NCBI GenBank assembly: GCA_031418215.1
Contig: JANOXC010000169.1
Span: forward strand, 1 to 15,529
From: JANOXC01 sp031418215
GTDB lineage: Bacteria; Bacteroidota; Bacteroidia; AKYH767-A; OLB10
Length of the DNA: 15,529 bases
Direction: 5' to 3'
The notes beneath the pieces were generated by a model, which worked only from the letters and a program-made list of their open reading frames with translations, was not told the DNA's origin and ran no database searches. A program made the translations under genes and the position numbers. How positions within the stretch are numbered: position 1 is the stretch's first letter; each line of letters starts with the position of its first letter. Shown piece by piece: positions 8,650 through 15,529 of the stretch.

Positions 8650-9138
8650 GGGTGTCCGTGTGGCTACTATAATCACCCGGAAAAAGAATGTGTATGCGCA
8701 CCGGGCATCGTACAGAAATATTTAAATAAAATTTCAGGGCCGTTATTAGATCGCATTGACTTGCATGTAGAAGTCACACCTGTTTCATTCAATGAATTAA
8801 CAAAAGAAAGATTGTCAGAAAAAAGTGTTGACATCCGCGAACGGGTAATTAAAGCACGCAATATACAAGAAGAACGTTATGTTGATTCACCCGATGTTTA
8901 TTGCAATGCACAAATGAGTAGTAAACAACTGCGTGCTATCTGTAAAATTTCTGATGAAGGTCAACAACTATTGAAAATAGCAATGGACAGGCTAGGACTA
9001 TCAGCGCGGACCTTTGACAGAATTTTAAAAGTTTCACGCACCGTTGCTGATCTTGCTGATAGCTATGATATCAGAACAGAACATCTTGCTGAGGCAATTC
9101 AGTATCGGAGTTTAGATAGAGAGGGGTGGGCAGGGTAA
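8650..9138 (+). pseudogene. comM: comM/yifB-like Mg-chelatase-family ATPase, 3' remnant
   Basis: From about 8653 the plus strand encodes CPCGYYNHPEKECVC, then SGPLLDRIDLHVEV, a helical region, AQMSSKQLRAIC, LGLSARTFDRILKVSRT and HLAEAIQYRSLDREG with a normal stop at 9136-9138. This is the C-terminal third of the ComM/YifB AAA+ family: the cysteine cluster, sensor region and C-terminal helical domain. Intact members have about 500 residues; about 161 remain. ComM is a hexameric helicase that promotes branch migration in natural transformation. Homology stops abruptly: the usual NPCPCG reads HGCPCG, the codons before it (KKATHG) are unrelated, and an in-frame TAG lies at 8620-8622. Walker A and B regions are absent and no credible start codon exists (TTG 8761 lies inside the DLHVEV motif). 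It is a non-functional fragment or one side of an assembly join. Confidence 0.85.
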
Positions 9139-9226
9139 GACAAAAACTAAATGAATGGGGTTTTACACTTCGAAGCTTTAGCGAAAAAGTGAGGGTTGGG
9201 AAGGATAAATTCTTTGTATATAAAAC

Positions 9227-10174
9227 CTAATCTATCAGTATAAGCCGTTGCACATTACTGCTTTCATTTGTAACAACTCGCACGGTATAAATGCCTTTTT
9301 CAAATTTACTTAAGTCAAGATTTTTATTTAAACTATTTTCAAAAGTATTTTCATAAACCAATTGCCCGCTAACATTATATATAGTGAGTGTTTGTTTCGC
9401 TGAAGTTGTTGGCGTATAAGTTACCCTTCCTGTTGAGGGGTTTGGATATAACGGCATAATCTGATAATCTGTATTTTCATTGATGCCAATTGTAGCAGCG
9501 TCTGCGAGTTGAATATCATCAAGCATCCAGTACCATCCCCAACTACCGGTATATTGAAAAAGTAAATAGACAGAATCATGATTCGCTGCAATCGATGAAA
9601 TGTCAATATCTACTCCTTCCGGATTCGTAGTGGTTGCATTGAAAGTTCTAACCGGAAACCAGTTTACGGTGTCAGTGCCAACATAAACAGTCGCCACACT
9701 GTTGATAAAATCACGATAATAGTGATTGAACCCCAGATGTACTGATGATTGCGCGGCACAACTGATGGGAGGAGACCTAAGACTGGTATTTTCTAGTGTT
9801 GTATTATTTCCATACCCATCACTATCGTAAATCATGTAACCATTGGCGGCAGTAGTTCCATTGGTGCTGAATGAATCAACACCATTATATATAACAAATG
9901 GCACAATGGTATCGGACCATAGCCAAATTTCCCCATTCGACGGGCTGATAGAGTCAATAATGGTCCATCCTGCAGGAACCCCGCCTGCAAAATCTTCAGA
10001 ATAAAAAGCTGTTGTTGCTCTTAAAACGCCACCGTTATTTGAAGCGCGACCTGCAGCGTCTGATTTTCCTTTTTCAATTTGTGCGGCTGACTGCGATTGG
10101 TTTTGAGCATGCAGGTTAAATCCATGAATAATTATAACTAAAAGTAGGGCAAATGTTTTTATGCTTGCAGTCAT
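9227..10174 (-). CDS. Small T9SS cargo protein with jelly-roll (choice-of-anchor J/cleaved-adhesin-like) domain
   Basis: This protein has 315 residues. Residues 1-23 are a signal peptide ending FNLHA before QNQSQ. A low-complexity linker follows. Residues 57-226 form a beta-sandwich of the choice-of-anchor J/cleaved-adhesin/MAM-like type: FYSEDFAGGVPAGWTIID opens it, NGYMIYDSDG and SPPISCAAQSSVHLGFNHYY lie in the middle, and WGWYWMLDDIQLAD closes it. These domains commonly mediate binding to carbohydrates or other surface ligands. Residues 238-315 are a complete type A T9SS sorting domain: PLYPNPSTGRV, LTIYNVSGQLVYE, LDLSKFEKGIYTVRV and RLILID. The protein is therefore expected outside the cell or anchored to the surface. 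It is not part of a visible operon: the gene on its left is the convergent comM remnant and the gene on its right is divergent. The ATG at 10174 directly precedes the signal peptide. Confidence 0.85.
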   Translation of the reverse strand: MTASIKTFALLLVIIIHGFNLHAQNQSQSAAQIEKGKSDAAGRASNNGGVLRATTAFYSEDFAGGVPAGWTIIDSISPSNGEIWLWSDTIVPFVIYNGVDSFSTNGTTAANGYMIYDSDGYGNNTTLENTSLRSPPISCAAQSSVHLGFNHYYRDFINSVATVYVGTDTVNWFPVRTFNATTTNPEGVDIDISSIAANHDSVYLLFQYTGSWGWYWMLDDIQLADAATIGINENTDYQIMPLYPNPSTGRVTYTPTTSAKQTLTIYNVSGQLVYENTFENSLNKNLDLSKFEKGIYTVRVVTNESSNVQRLILID

Positions 10175-10194
10175 TATAATAGTTTTTTATGTTG

Positions 10195-10202
10195 TAAATG
10201 TA
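10195..10202 (-). promoter_or_regulatory. Possible -7 element for the jelly-roll cargo gene
   Basis: On the minus strand 10202-10195 reads TACATTTA, one base away from the Bacteroidota -7 consensus TAnnTTTG. It lies about 20 nt upstream of the ATG at 10174. No convincing -33 element is seen, and AT-rich intergenic DNA produces such matches by chance. Confidence 0.25.
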
Positions 10203-10254
10203 ATATAATTTTCTAAAAGTTGATTTTACCACGTTCGATGTTACGGAGGACACC

Positions 10255-10262
10255 TATTTTTG
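10255..10262 (+). promoter_or_regulatory. Possible -7 element for the aspartyl protease gene
   Basis: TATTTTTG is an exact match to the Bacteroidota -7 consensus TAnnTTTG and lies 23 nt before the ATG at 10286. The -33 region is weak: only TTCG near 10234 sits at the expected distance. If used, it would put transcription start just upstream of 10286, which supports that start over the TTG at 10220. Chance occurrence cannot be excluded. Confidence 0.35.
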
Positions 10263-10285
10263 GCATACTATATATAATTCCTGAT

Positions 10286-10744
10286 ATGCCAGTAATTAAA
10301 GAAATACTATCGCTTAAAACCATAGAAATCCCTCCGCACGGAATTCACTTGATTGTTAAAATAAAAATTAATAATCGTATTGCCAATTTGGTGCTTGACA
10401 CCGGTGCTTCACAAACAGTGCTTGATAGCAACAGGATTGACCGGTTTATGAAGGAAAGAAATTTTAAAAAAAATGATGGTCATACCAGTGGAATAGGAGC
10501 GCATAAATTACAAAGCCACATAGTACCGGTAAAGAAATTTCAGATGGGAGCAATTGTTTTGAAAGACATTGAACTCGTTTTACTGGATCTGGTAAACGTA
10601 AACAGCAGTTATGCCATGATCAATGAAAAACCGATTGATGGTGTTTTAGGGGGTGATATTTTAAATCAGCTCTCTGCCATTATTAATTATTCAAAAAAAG
10701 AAATGACATTTTTTTATAAATCTTCATCAAAGAAAATTTCTTGA
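10286..10744 (+). CDS. Retropepsin-like single-domain aspartyl protease
   Basis: The protein has 152 residues from the ATG at 10286. It carries NLVLDTGASQTVLD at 35-48, with the catalytic DTGAS motif at 38-42, and IDGVLGGDIL at 117-126, the second conserved hydrophobic motif of retropepsin-like folds. With one catalytic Asp it would need to dimerise to be active. The family is the gag-polyprotein-like putative aspartyl proteases found in many bacteria. The open frame reaches a TTG at 10220, but the extra 22 residues (MILPRSMLRR...) do not resemble the family, and a possible promoter lies between, so 10286 is preferred. There is no signal peptide and no membrane segment, so a cytoplasmic location is likely. 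Its substrate is unknown. It is the only apparently intact plus-strand gene and converges on the cytochrome operon. Confidence 0.8.
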   Translation: MPVIKEILSLKTIEIPPHGIHLIVKIKINNRIANLVLDTGASQTVLDSNRIDRFMKERNFKKNDGHTSGIGAHKLQSHIVPVKKFQMGAIVLKDIELVLLDLVNVNSSYAMINEKPIDGVLGGDILNQLSAIINYSKKEMTFFYKSSSKKIS

Positions 10745-10781
10745 TGGCCATTACAATATGAACAACTAACAACTTAATTTG

Positions 10782-12239
10782 TTAATGCTTGATGGTAAGG
10801 GAATAAGGATCAACTGAAAGTTCTGCTTTCACCTTACTGCTTAATTTCATGGTATTCATATCAATGGCAGAAAGATAACCGTTTTTCAATCCATTGCATG
10901 CTGAAGCATGATGTGGTGCAGGACCAAGACCATCATAATTCCGATTGGCTACATAAACGAGGTCTTCATCATCATCTACTACAAGATCATGTGGTTGCCA
11001 GCCGACTTCAATTACATGCGTTTCAGTTAATGTGGCAATGTCAATTACACGCACCGAACCTGTTGTAAATGGGAAGTAATGATCTTCCATGCAAGTAACA
11101 AATAATAAATTTCGGCTTGCCGATGTTGACATCTCCACCGGCTTAGTGCCCACATTGAATACATGGATGAGTTGATCATTATGAGCATTATATACACGAA
11201 CCTGATTGGCACCCGAACCTTCACAGGTTACAAAATATTTTGACCCGTCAGGAGAAAAATCTATTTCATGTGGTTTTAAATTACCCGGTGCAGGTTGTAC
11301 ATCATTCAAATCAAAATAATCGAAATTGCTTCTGTCATTTATAGGAATCTTAAACAGTCCGCTTGATGAATTTTGGCCAATATATAAAGTGTCATCAGTA
11401 CTGTTCAGCGCCACTCCATGCAAACTGGTGTTTAGTGTAAAAGAAGTTGTTGTAATACCGGCAACAAGGTCAACAAATACTACAAGGCCATTGTCAAAAT
11501 CAGCAGCATAGGCATACCTGGAGTCACTGCTAATTGTAAACGTGTTCCACGAACCTAATCCAATGGCAATATTTTTAACCAACGAATCAGTTTTCGTATC
11601 AAAAACCTGCATATATCCTTCGTTGATTCCTGAAAAAATAACAACAAGGTATTTGTTGTCAGGCGTTACTTTTATGCTATGTGGAGTTTCAGGAGGGCTT
11701 GCTCCGGCAATGGTGCCTACATCAATATAACGCATAATTACTTTAAGCCCGGCATCCAGAATGGCAACATTGTCGCAACCCTGGTTGGATATATATATTT
11801 TTTTGCGATCAGGATTATCACTGAACATCACAACGCCATTTTTATCAGGTGCTCCTGAAGCAATCCAATTACGTAACAAGTGATACTGACTTTTTGTTAA
11901 TGGAGCTTCATTTAACGGCATAGTAGGAGTACCCACCAAGCCGTCTGAAGAATCGGTATTCACAAAATATAATAAAGTGCTAAAACGTGAACTGTAAGGA
12001 ATAACAGCAGCTCCTGTAGAACCACCATTAAACATTTTATCCCAGGTGCTCAAATCAAGTCCTGCCGCACCGTCTTTACTTTTCTCATTATGACATCCGC
12101 TTTGTGTGCAACGTGTGGTGATAATCTGATCTACTTCAGGCGGGTATTCTGAACGTAATGGATCATATTTATCCTTTAAGCAACCTACGCTGAAAAGAAC
12201 ACAGAAAGAAAGAAAGAGAATATAGTAATATTTCATCAT
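10782..12239 (-). CDS. Lipoprotein with c-type cytochrome domain and YVTN-like beta-propeller
   Basis: The protein has 485 residues from the ATG at 12239; a TTG one codon upstream is less likely. Residues 1-20 are a lipoprotein signal ending FSVGC, with Cys20 the probable lipidated residue, so the protein is probably anchored to the outer membrane. Residues about 34-131 resemble a c-type cytochrome: CTQSGCH at 44-50 is a CX4CH heme site rather than the usual CX2CH, and TMP at 106-108 followed by LTKSQYHLLRNWIASGAP gives a likely Met ligand and closing helix. From about 146 to the end are repeated beta-propeller blades of the YVTN/surface-antigen type, such as KVTPDNKYLVVIFSG and ISSDSRYAYAADFDNG. 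The propeller could bind a partner or substrate, with heme in electron transfer; neither is proven. The start overlaps the previous stop as TGATG, so translation is probably coupled. Confidence 0.85.
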   Translation of the reverse strand: MMKYYYILFLSFCVLFSVGCLKDKYDPLRSEYPPEVDQIITTRCTQSGCHNEKSKDGAAGLDLSTWDKMFNGGSTGAAVIPYSSRFSTLLYFVNTDSSDGLVGTPTMPLNEAPLTKSQYHLLRNWIASGAPDKNGVVMFSDNPDRKKIYISNQGCDNVAILDAGLKVIMRYIDVGTIAGASPPETPHSIKVTPDNKYLVVIFSGINEGYMQVFDTKTDSLVKNIAIGLGSWNTFTISSDSRYAYAADFDNGLVVFVDLVAGITTTSFTLNTSLHGVALNSTDDTLYIGQNSSSGLFKIPINDRSNFDYFDLNDVQPAPGNLKPHEIDFSPDGSKYFVTCEGSGANQVRVYNAHNDQLIHVFNVGTKPVEMSTSASRNLLFVTCMEDHYFPFTTGSVRVIDIATLTETHVIEVGWQPHDLVVDDDEDLVYVANRNYDGLGPAPHHASACNGLKNGYLSAIDMNTMKLSSKVKAELSVDPYSLTIKH

Positions 12240-12649
12240 CAATGTGATTCGGTAACTGGTAAGATGAGTTCAACAACTCCGTCATTACTAGTTGTGGAAT
12301 ATGGTATGCCGCCTTTCACCGTTTTATCAGTGGATGTTAAAGTGCTGTCAGCGCCCGTAGCGTAAATGTAATAATCACCACATTTTAACCCGGTAACAAT
12401 TACTATAGAATCATTTGTGCCGGCTTGTTGAGTGAGGTCAAAGGCAGCTGATTCTCCCGGGAAATCCTGTGTGCCAAATTTAATTTTAACGATACATCCT
12501 TTAATATAATTGCTGTGATGCATGGTTTTCAATTTTAATGTCAGGTTTCCGCCGGTTCCAGATGGGCATTTGTCTTTCTTGCACGTTATAAAAGTACCTA
12601 CGATGCAAAGTATAATTATAATAGGTGTGTAACGCGCCAACTTGATCAT
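12239..12649 (-). CDS. Small lipoprotein of unknown function
   Basis: The protein has 136 residues. The N-terminus MIKLARYTPIIIILCIVGTF is a membrane-spanning signal followed by ITCKKDKCP; Cys23 followed by KKD is the usual look of Bacteroidota lipoproteins, although Thr at the position before Cys is not ideal. The mature part is predicted to be beta-rich (NLTLKLKTMHH, IVKIKFGTQDFP, DSIVIVTGLKCGDYYIYATG, VVELILPV) and resembles a small carboxypeptidase-regulatory or transthyretin-like beta-sandwich, but the family cannot be named with confidence. It lies between the VCBS protein (3-nt gap) and the cytochrome-propeller lipoprotein (1-nt overlap), so it is probably co-made with both and may be part of the same surface complex. 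Confidence 0.7.
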   Translation of the reverse strand: MIKLARYTPIIIILCIVGTFITCKKDKCPSGTGGNLTLKLKTMHHSNYIKGCIVKIKFGTQDFPGESAAFDLTQQAGTNDSIVIVTGLKCGDYYIYATGADSTLTSTDKTVKGGIPYSTTSNDGVVELILPVTESH

Positions 12650-12652
12650 ACT

Positions 12653-14926
12653 TTATTTTTTTAAAAATTTTTGTGACAGGATATTGCCTTTATGATTTAC
12701 TGATATAATGTAAGAACCTGTTGGTATTCTGTCAAGTGAAATATCCAGATGCTTAGCCCTGGTTGAAAGATGTAGTACATTTTCACCAACCACATTATAT
12801 ATATAAATTTCTCGGCTGCTAAAAGGAGTTGATTCATTGAATTCAATTGTCAATTGTTGTGCTGCAGGGTTGGGATAAAAAGTGAATCCCGGGTCAATGG
12901 CATTTATTTGGCTAATTGAAGCTGTAATCGATTGCTTGTAACAACGAACACCTCCGGCGAGATTGCCGATTACCAGATCAAATATCCCATCGCCGTTTAA
13001 GTCATTCATTGCTGGAGCAGCATTTGCCGGTTCATAAATATCACGGTAATTTGTATCCGTTAAAGTAAAGGAGCCACCTAAATTGCCATCAATATTTATA
13101 TAATGATATAGCATACCATTATGGCAACCAACCAATAGCTGAGTGGTGCCGGCACTGTCGTAAAACAAAGGAGTACTATAGCCTACATTTTGTATCGGGT
13201 CATAAACAGTAACGCCGCCTAAATTATTTGTTACAAACGTAAATAGGGGATTTGTTGTAGTCCCGGTATTGTGATAATAGTAAAGTGTGCCGCTCCTTCG
13301 TCCAATTACCAGATCCAGTAATCCATCATGATCCAGATCTATTAGTTGAGGCGTGCTTTGCTGTCCGTTAGCGCCCACGCTGATGTTTTGGTAGTTAAGT
13401 GAATCTAATACAAAGTTGGCCGGACCTGCTCCGCCAATGTTTTTAAAATATGTTAGTGATGCATTGGTGTTTCCAAGAATCATGTCTTCGTCGCCATCAC
13501 CATCTATATCTCCAAAGGTTGGATAAATTCCTAAAAAATCATAGGTTGAAATTCCACTGAAATCTTTTGTGATTAAATCATACTTAGGATTGAGCGAGGT
13601 TCCTGTATTACGGTAATAACTGATTTGTGCTGTTTTTTTAAGAGGGTTGTAATAAAAATAATCACTTGCAATAAGCAAGTCTTTCAAGCCATCACCATCA
13701 ACGTCAAAAAAAGCGGGATGTGCGCCTGTTCCCACATCAATCATTTCTTCAGATAGAAATGTATTCTTGATAAATTGAAATTGATGATCATTAGGTAATG
13801 TTGCAACATTTTGATAGTAAAGAGAGTGAAAATAATTTTCGCCTCCGCCGCCTGTTGATTGATCAAGATTAAAATTGGAAACCAAAAGATCTTTTTTACC
13901 ATCATTATTCACATCAAGAATGAAAGGGGCAGGCATGCTGTTCATGATTACGCCTGTGTTGTAGGAAGGGAACAAGGTGTCCTGAGCAATGGCATATGCT
14001 GAATCCTGATTTCCGCCGTTTTCTATATATACCAGGTTGGTGCCATAATCACTGCTCATAAGAAAGTCTTTATCTCCATCCCCCTCCATATCAATAGAAC
14101 ATGCAAAACCTACTCCTCCATGCAATACACTGTTGATATCATTCGTGTTGGTCCCATTACGTGGCGACGTAGCTGAAAATGGAGGGCAATCAGCACTAAA
14201 AGTAATAGGTGGTAATATGGCGTGATTATTTATTCCGCCGAAAATAAAATACCCCCAGCAACGCCTGATATTGTAAAACAAAAATCCTCCGCATAACCCT
14301 GTCGAATCCATAGCGTAGTTCTTGTGGTATTCAAAATAATTTCCGCCATTGGCTAAATTTAAAATGTCCATGTCGCCATCATTGTCCATATCAATAAATG
14401 CAGGAACGCTTACCGAGTTTACATATACATTTGTAAGGAAAGGGTTGGGGCCGCCTAAATTAAAATAGCTGTTGATCTGGCTTGTGATAAGTGTAAACTG
14501 CAGTGGAAACACTTTATTATTATGAAAGACTTTTATGCCGCCATTCCCATGGGTAAAGATGTCTTCATAGCCATCGCAATCATAGTCATACAATAATGCC
14601 CAGTCATGCATAGCCGGAAATAAATTTTCATATTGGGGGGAATATAAATAACTTACAATGTTAGCCTGGTTTGTATTAATAAAGGTGGTTACACGGTTCG
14701 TCTTATGGTCAAAAATAAAAAGATCTTTAACGCCGTCATTGTTTAAATCGATGGTAGAATACATTGGGCAATCAAGCCCTCCTGACCATGCCTTGGAAAG
14801 TGTGTCTCCGTTTTGTGTTACTAAAATAGTATTGTCAAGTGTGAAAACATTTTGCGCATGACATACAACTGAAAAAATAGTAAATGCAAAACCGATAATA
14901 AGCAATAGTCGAATATGATTTCTCAT
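12653..14926 (-). CDS. VCBS/FG-GAP repeat T9SS surface protein (full-length paralogue)
   Basis: The protein has 757 residues. Residues 1-24 are a signal peptide ending VVCHA before QNVF. The body carries at least nine DxDxDGxxD-type motifs, for example IDLNNDGVKDLFIFD, IDMDNDGDMDILNL, IDMEGDGDKDFLMS, LDVNNDGKKDLLVS, FDVDGDGLKDLLIA, GDIDGDGDEDMILG and NDLNGDGIFDLVIG. These are the calcium-binding loops of VCBS/FG-GAP beta-propeller repeats, spaced as expected for an integrin-alpha-like propeller. Residues about 681-757 are a type A T9SS sorting domain (FTFYPNPAAQQ, EIYIYNVVGENVL, LDRIPTGSYIISV, KFLKK). The protein should be a calcium-stabilised surface or secreted propeller, perhaps an adhesin. 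Its ATG overlaps the stop of the upstream paralogue (ATGA), and the small lipoprotein starts 3 nt after its stop, so it is the second gene of a coupled operon. Confidence 0.88.
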   Translation of the reverse strand: MRNHIRLLLIIGFAFTIFSVVCHAQNVFTLDNTILVTQNGDTLSKAWSGGLDCPMYSTIDLNNDGVKDLFIFDHKTNRVTTFINTNQANIVSYLYSPQYENLFPAMHDWALLYDYDCDGYEDIFTHGNGGIKVFHNNKVFPLQFTLITSQINSYFNLGGPNPFLTNVYVNSVSVPAFIDMDNDGDMDILNLANGGNYFEYHKNYAMDSTGLCGGFLFYNIRRCWGYFIFGGINNHAILPPITFSADCPPFSATSPRNGTNTNDINSVLHGGVGFACSIDMEGDGDKDFLMSSDYGTNLVYIENGGNQDSAYAIAQDTLFPSYNTGVIMNSMPAPFILDVNNDGKKDLLVSNFNLDQSTGGGGENYFHSLYYQNVATLPNDHQFQFIKNTFLSEEMIDVGTGAHPAFFDVDGDGLKDLLIASDYFYYNPLKKTAQISYYRNTGTSLNPKYDLITKDFSGISTYDFLGIYPTFGDIDGDGDEDMILGNTNASLTYFKNIGGAGPANFVLDSLNYQNISVGANGQQSTPQLIDLDHDGLLDLVIGRRSGTLYYYHNTGTTTNPLFTFVTNNLGGVTVYDPIQNVGYSTPLFYDSAGTTQLLVGCHNGMLYHYINIDGNLGGSFTLTDTNYRDIYEPANAAPAMNDLNGDGIFDLVIGNLAGGVRCYKQSITASISQINAIDPGFTFYPNPAAQQLTIEFNESTPFSSREIYIYNVVGENVLHLSTRAKHLDISLDRIPTGSYIISVNHKGNILSQKFLKK

Positions 14927-15529
14927 TCTTTTACAATAGATTTAACATATACAACACCATTTATATTTATGCGAATGAAATAATAACCTTTGGCTAATGA
15001 GGAAACAGGGATCAACATATTACTTGAATCATCAAATGTACCGCTATGTAAAATTCTGCCCATTACATCAATAATTTCTGTATTGATGAATTTAGTTTTC
15101 AGTTCTTTTTTTAACAAGGTAAGATGAATAAAATCGCCTGCGGGGTTTGGGAACACTTGGATAACATTATCGACTTCAACATTCTGTAAATTAACTCCTG
15201 CAGCATTGTAATGCGTATAAAACCGAATTCCTCCGGCAAAATTACCTGTTGCCAGGTCTGCTTTTGAATCATTGTCAATATCGAACCGGTTAATGCTTAC
15301 CCTGTCGGGTTCATATATATTCTCAAATATTGAATCAACCAAAGTGAATGTACCTGCTAGGTTGCCATCAATGTTGGTGTAGTAATAAATATGTCCGCTT
15401 TCTGAACCAACCAATAATTCATAACTGCCGTTGTGGTCGTATAAAAACGGAGTACTGTTGCCTTGAATAGAAGGCGCTACCAGCACATTAACGCCTCCGA
15501 AGTTGTTGCTAACAAGTGTAAAAATGGGT
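14923..15529 (-). CDS. VCBS-repeat T9SS surface protein, C-terminal part (runs off right edge)
   Basis: The frame stays open from the window edge (PIFTLVSNNFGGVNVLV); the GTG at 15486 is internal and not a start. The visible part aligns closely with the end of the next gene in the operon: NIDGNLAGTFTLVDS against NIDGNLGGSFTLTDT, NIYEPDRV against DIYEPANA, and DIDNDSKADLATGNFAGGIR against DLNGDGIFDLVIGNLAGGVR. The last VCBS loop (DIDNDSKAD) has Ser where the paralogue has Gly. The tail is a type A T9SS sorting domain: QVFPNPAGDFIHL, TEIIDVMGRILH, VSSLAKGYYFIRI and a final KSIVKE. It is thus a tandem duplicate of the downstream VCBS protein, with translation coupled through an ATGA overlap. Confidence 0.88.
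   Translation of the reverse strand, partial: PIFTLVSNNFGGVNVLVAPSIQGNSTPFLYDHNGSYELLVGSESGHIYYYTNIDGNLAGTFTLVDSIFENIYEPDRVSINRFDIDNDSKADLATGNFAGGIRFYTHYNAAGVNLQNVEVDNVIQVFPNPAGDFIHLTLLKKELKTKFINTEIIDVMGRILHSGTFDDSSNMLIPVSSLAKGYYFIRININGVVYVKSIVKE

Noticed and set aside
8510..8861. Short open frames on both strands overlapping the comM and HTH region
   Set aside because: They are antisense or out-of-frame shadows. The comM-derived protein sequence and the HTH core account for this DNA.
10767..10784. Hairpin TAACAA/TTGTTA between the convergent protease and cytochrome genes as a terminator
   Set aside because: It has only six A-U-rich pairs, overlaps a stop codon and lacks a clear U-tract. 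It is too weak to call.
12204..12219. Tetranucleotide repeat (AAAG) in the signal-peptide region of the cytochrome lipoprotein as a phase-variation tract
   Set aside because: There are only about three to four units, which is short for slippage and compatible with ordinary Phe/Leu/Ser codons in a signal peptide.
14923..15486. The right-most VCBS gene starting at the GTG at 15486
   Set aside because: The frame is open beyond it to the window edge, the upstream residues match the paralogue, and there is no signal peptide at that GTG.

Overview
The window looks like a chromosomal stretch from an AT-rich member of the Bacteroidota (Chitinophagia/Sphingobacteriia/Flavobacteriia-like; the class cannot be fixed from here). 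The evidence is repeated type IX secretion (T9SS) type A C-terminal sorting domains with YPNP/SPNP motifs, SprB-type adhesin repeats, VCBS/FG-GAP repeats, lipoproteins with CKKD-type N-termini, and the absence of clear Shine-Dalgarno sites. Almost every gene encodes an exported or surface protein, and nearly all lie on the minus strand.

Layout, left to right. (1) 1-623, minus: the 5' part of a secreted beta-propeller-like protein, cut by the window edge. (2) 643-669: an intrinsic terminator. (3) 680-7990, minus: what looks like one giant surface-protein gene of about 2,436 codons. It encodes a signal peptide, LamG-like domain, large uncharacterised hydrolase-like region, CBM6/35-like module, seven SprB-type repeats, a parallel beta-helix and a T9SS sorting domain. 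It is interrupted twice, by an in-frame TAA (4574-4576) and an in-frame TAG (1844-1846). All three pieces are in exactly the same reading frame, with no indel. (4) 8123-8608, minus: a tandem helix-turn-helix regulator. It abuts (5) a 5'-truncated comM/yifB-like ATPase remnant (about 8650-9138, plus). Homology begins abruptly near 8650, which points to a rearrangement or assembly join. (6) 9227-10174, minus: a small T9SS cargo protein with a jelly-roll (choice-of-anchor J/cleaved-adhesin-like) domain. (7) 10286-10744, plus: a single-domain retropepsin-like aspartyl protease. (8) 10782-15529, minus: a tightly packed four-gene operon. In transcription order it holds the end of a VCBS-repeat T9SS protein, its full-length tandem paralogue, a small lipoprotein, and a lipoprotein with a c-type cytochrome domain (CX4CH) fused to a YVTN-like beta-propeller.

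Functionally the window is a surface/secretome island. The LamG, CBM-like, SprB and beta-helix modules suggest polysaccharide or surface adhesion. The VCBS-lipoprotein-cytochrome/propeller operon suggests an outer-surface complex. The points most worth checking are the twice-interrupted but frame-preserved giant gene, its uncharacterised central domain, the comM/HTH junction, and the tandem VCBS operon with its heme-binding propeller. No rRNA, tRNA, CRISPR array, transposase or integrase was seen. No gap without a gene exceeds 300 bases.
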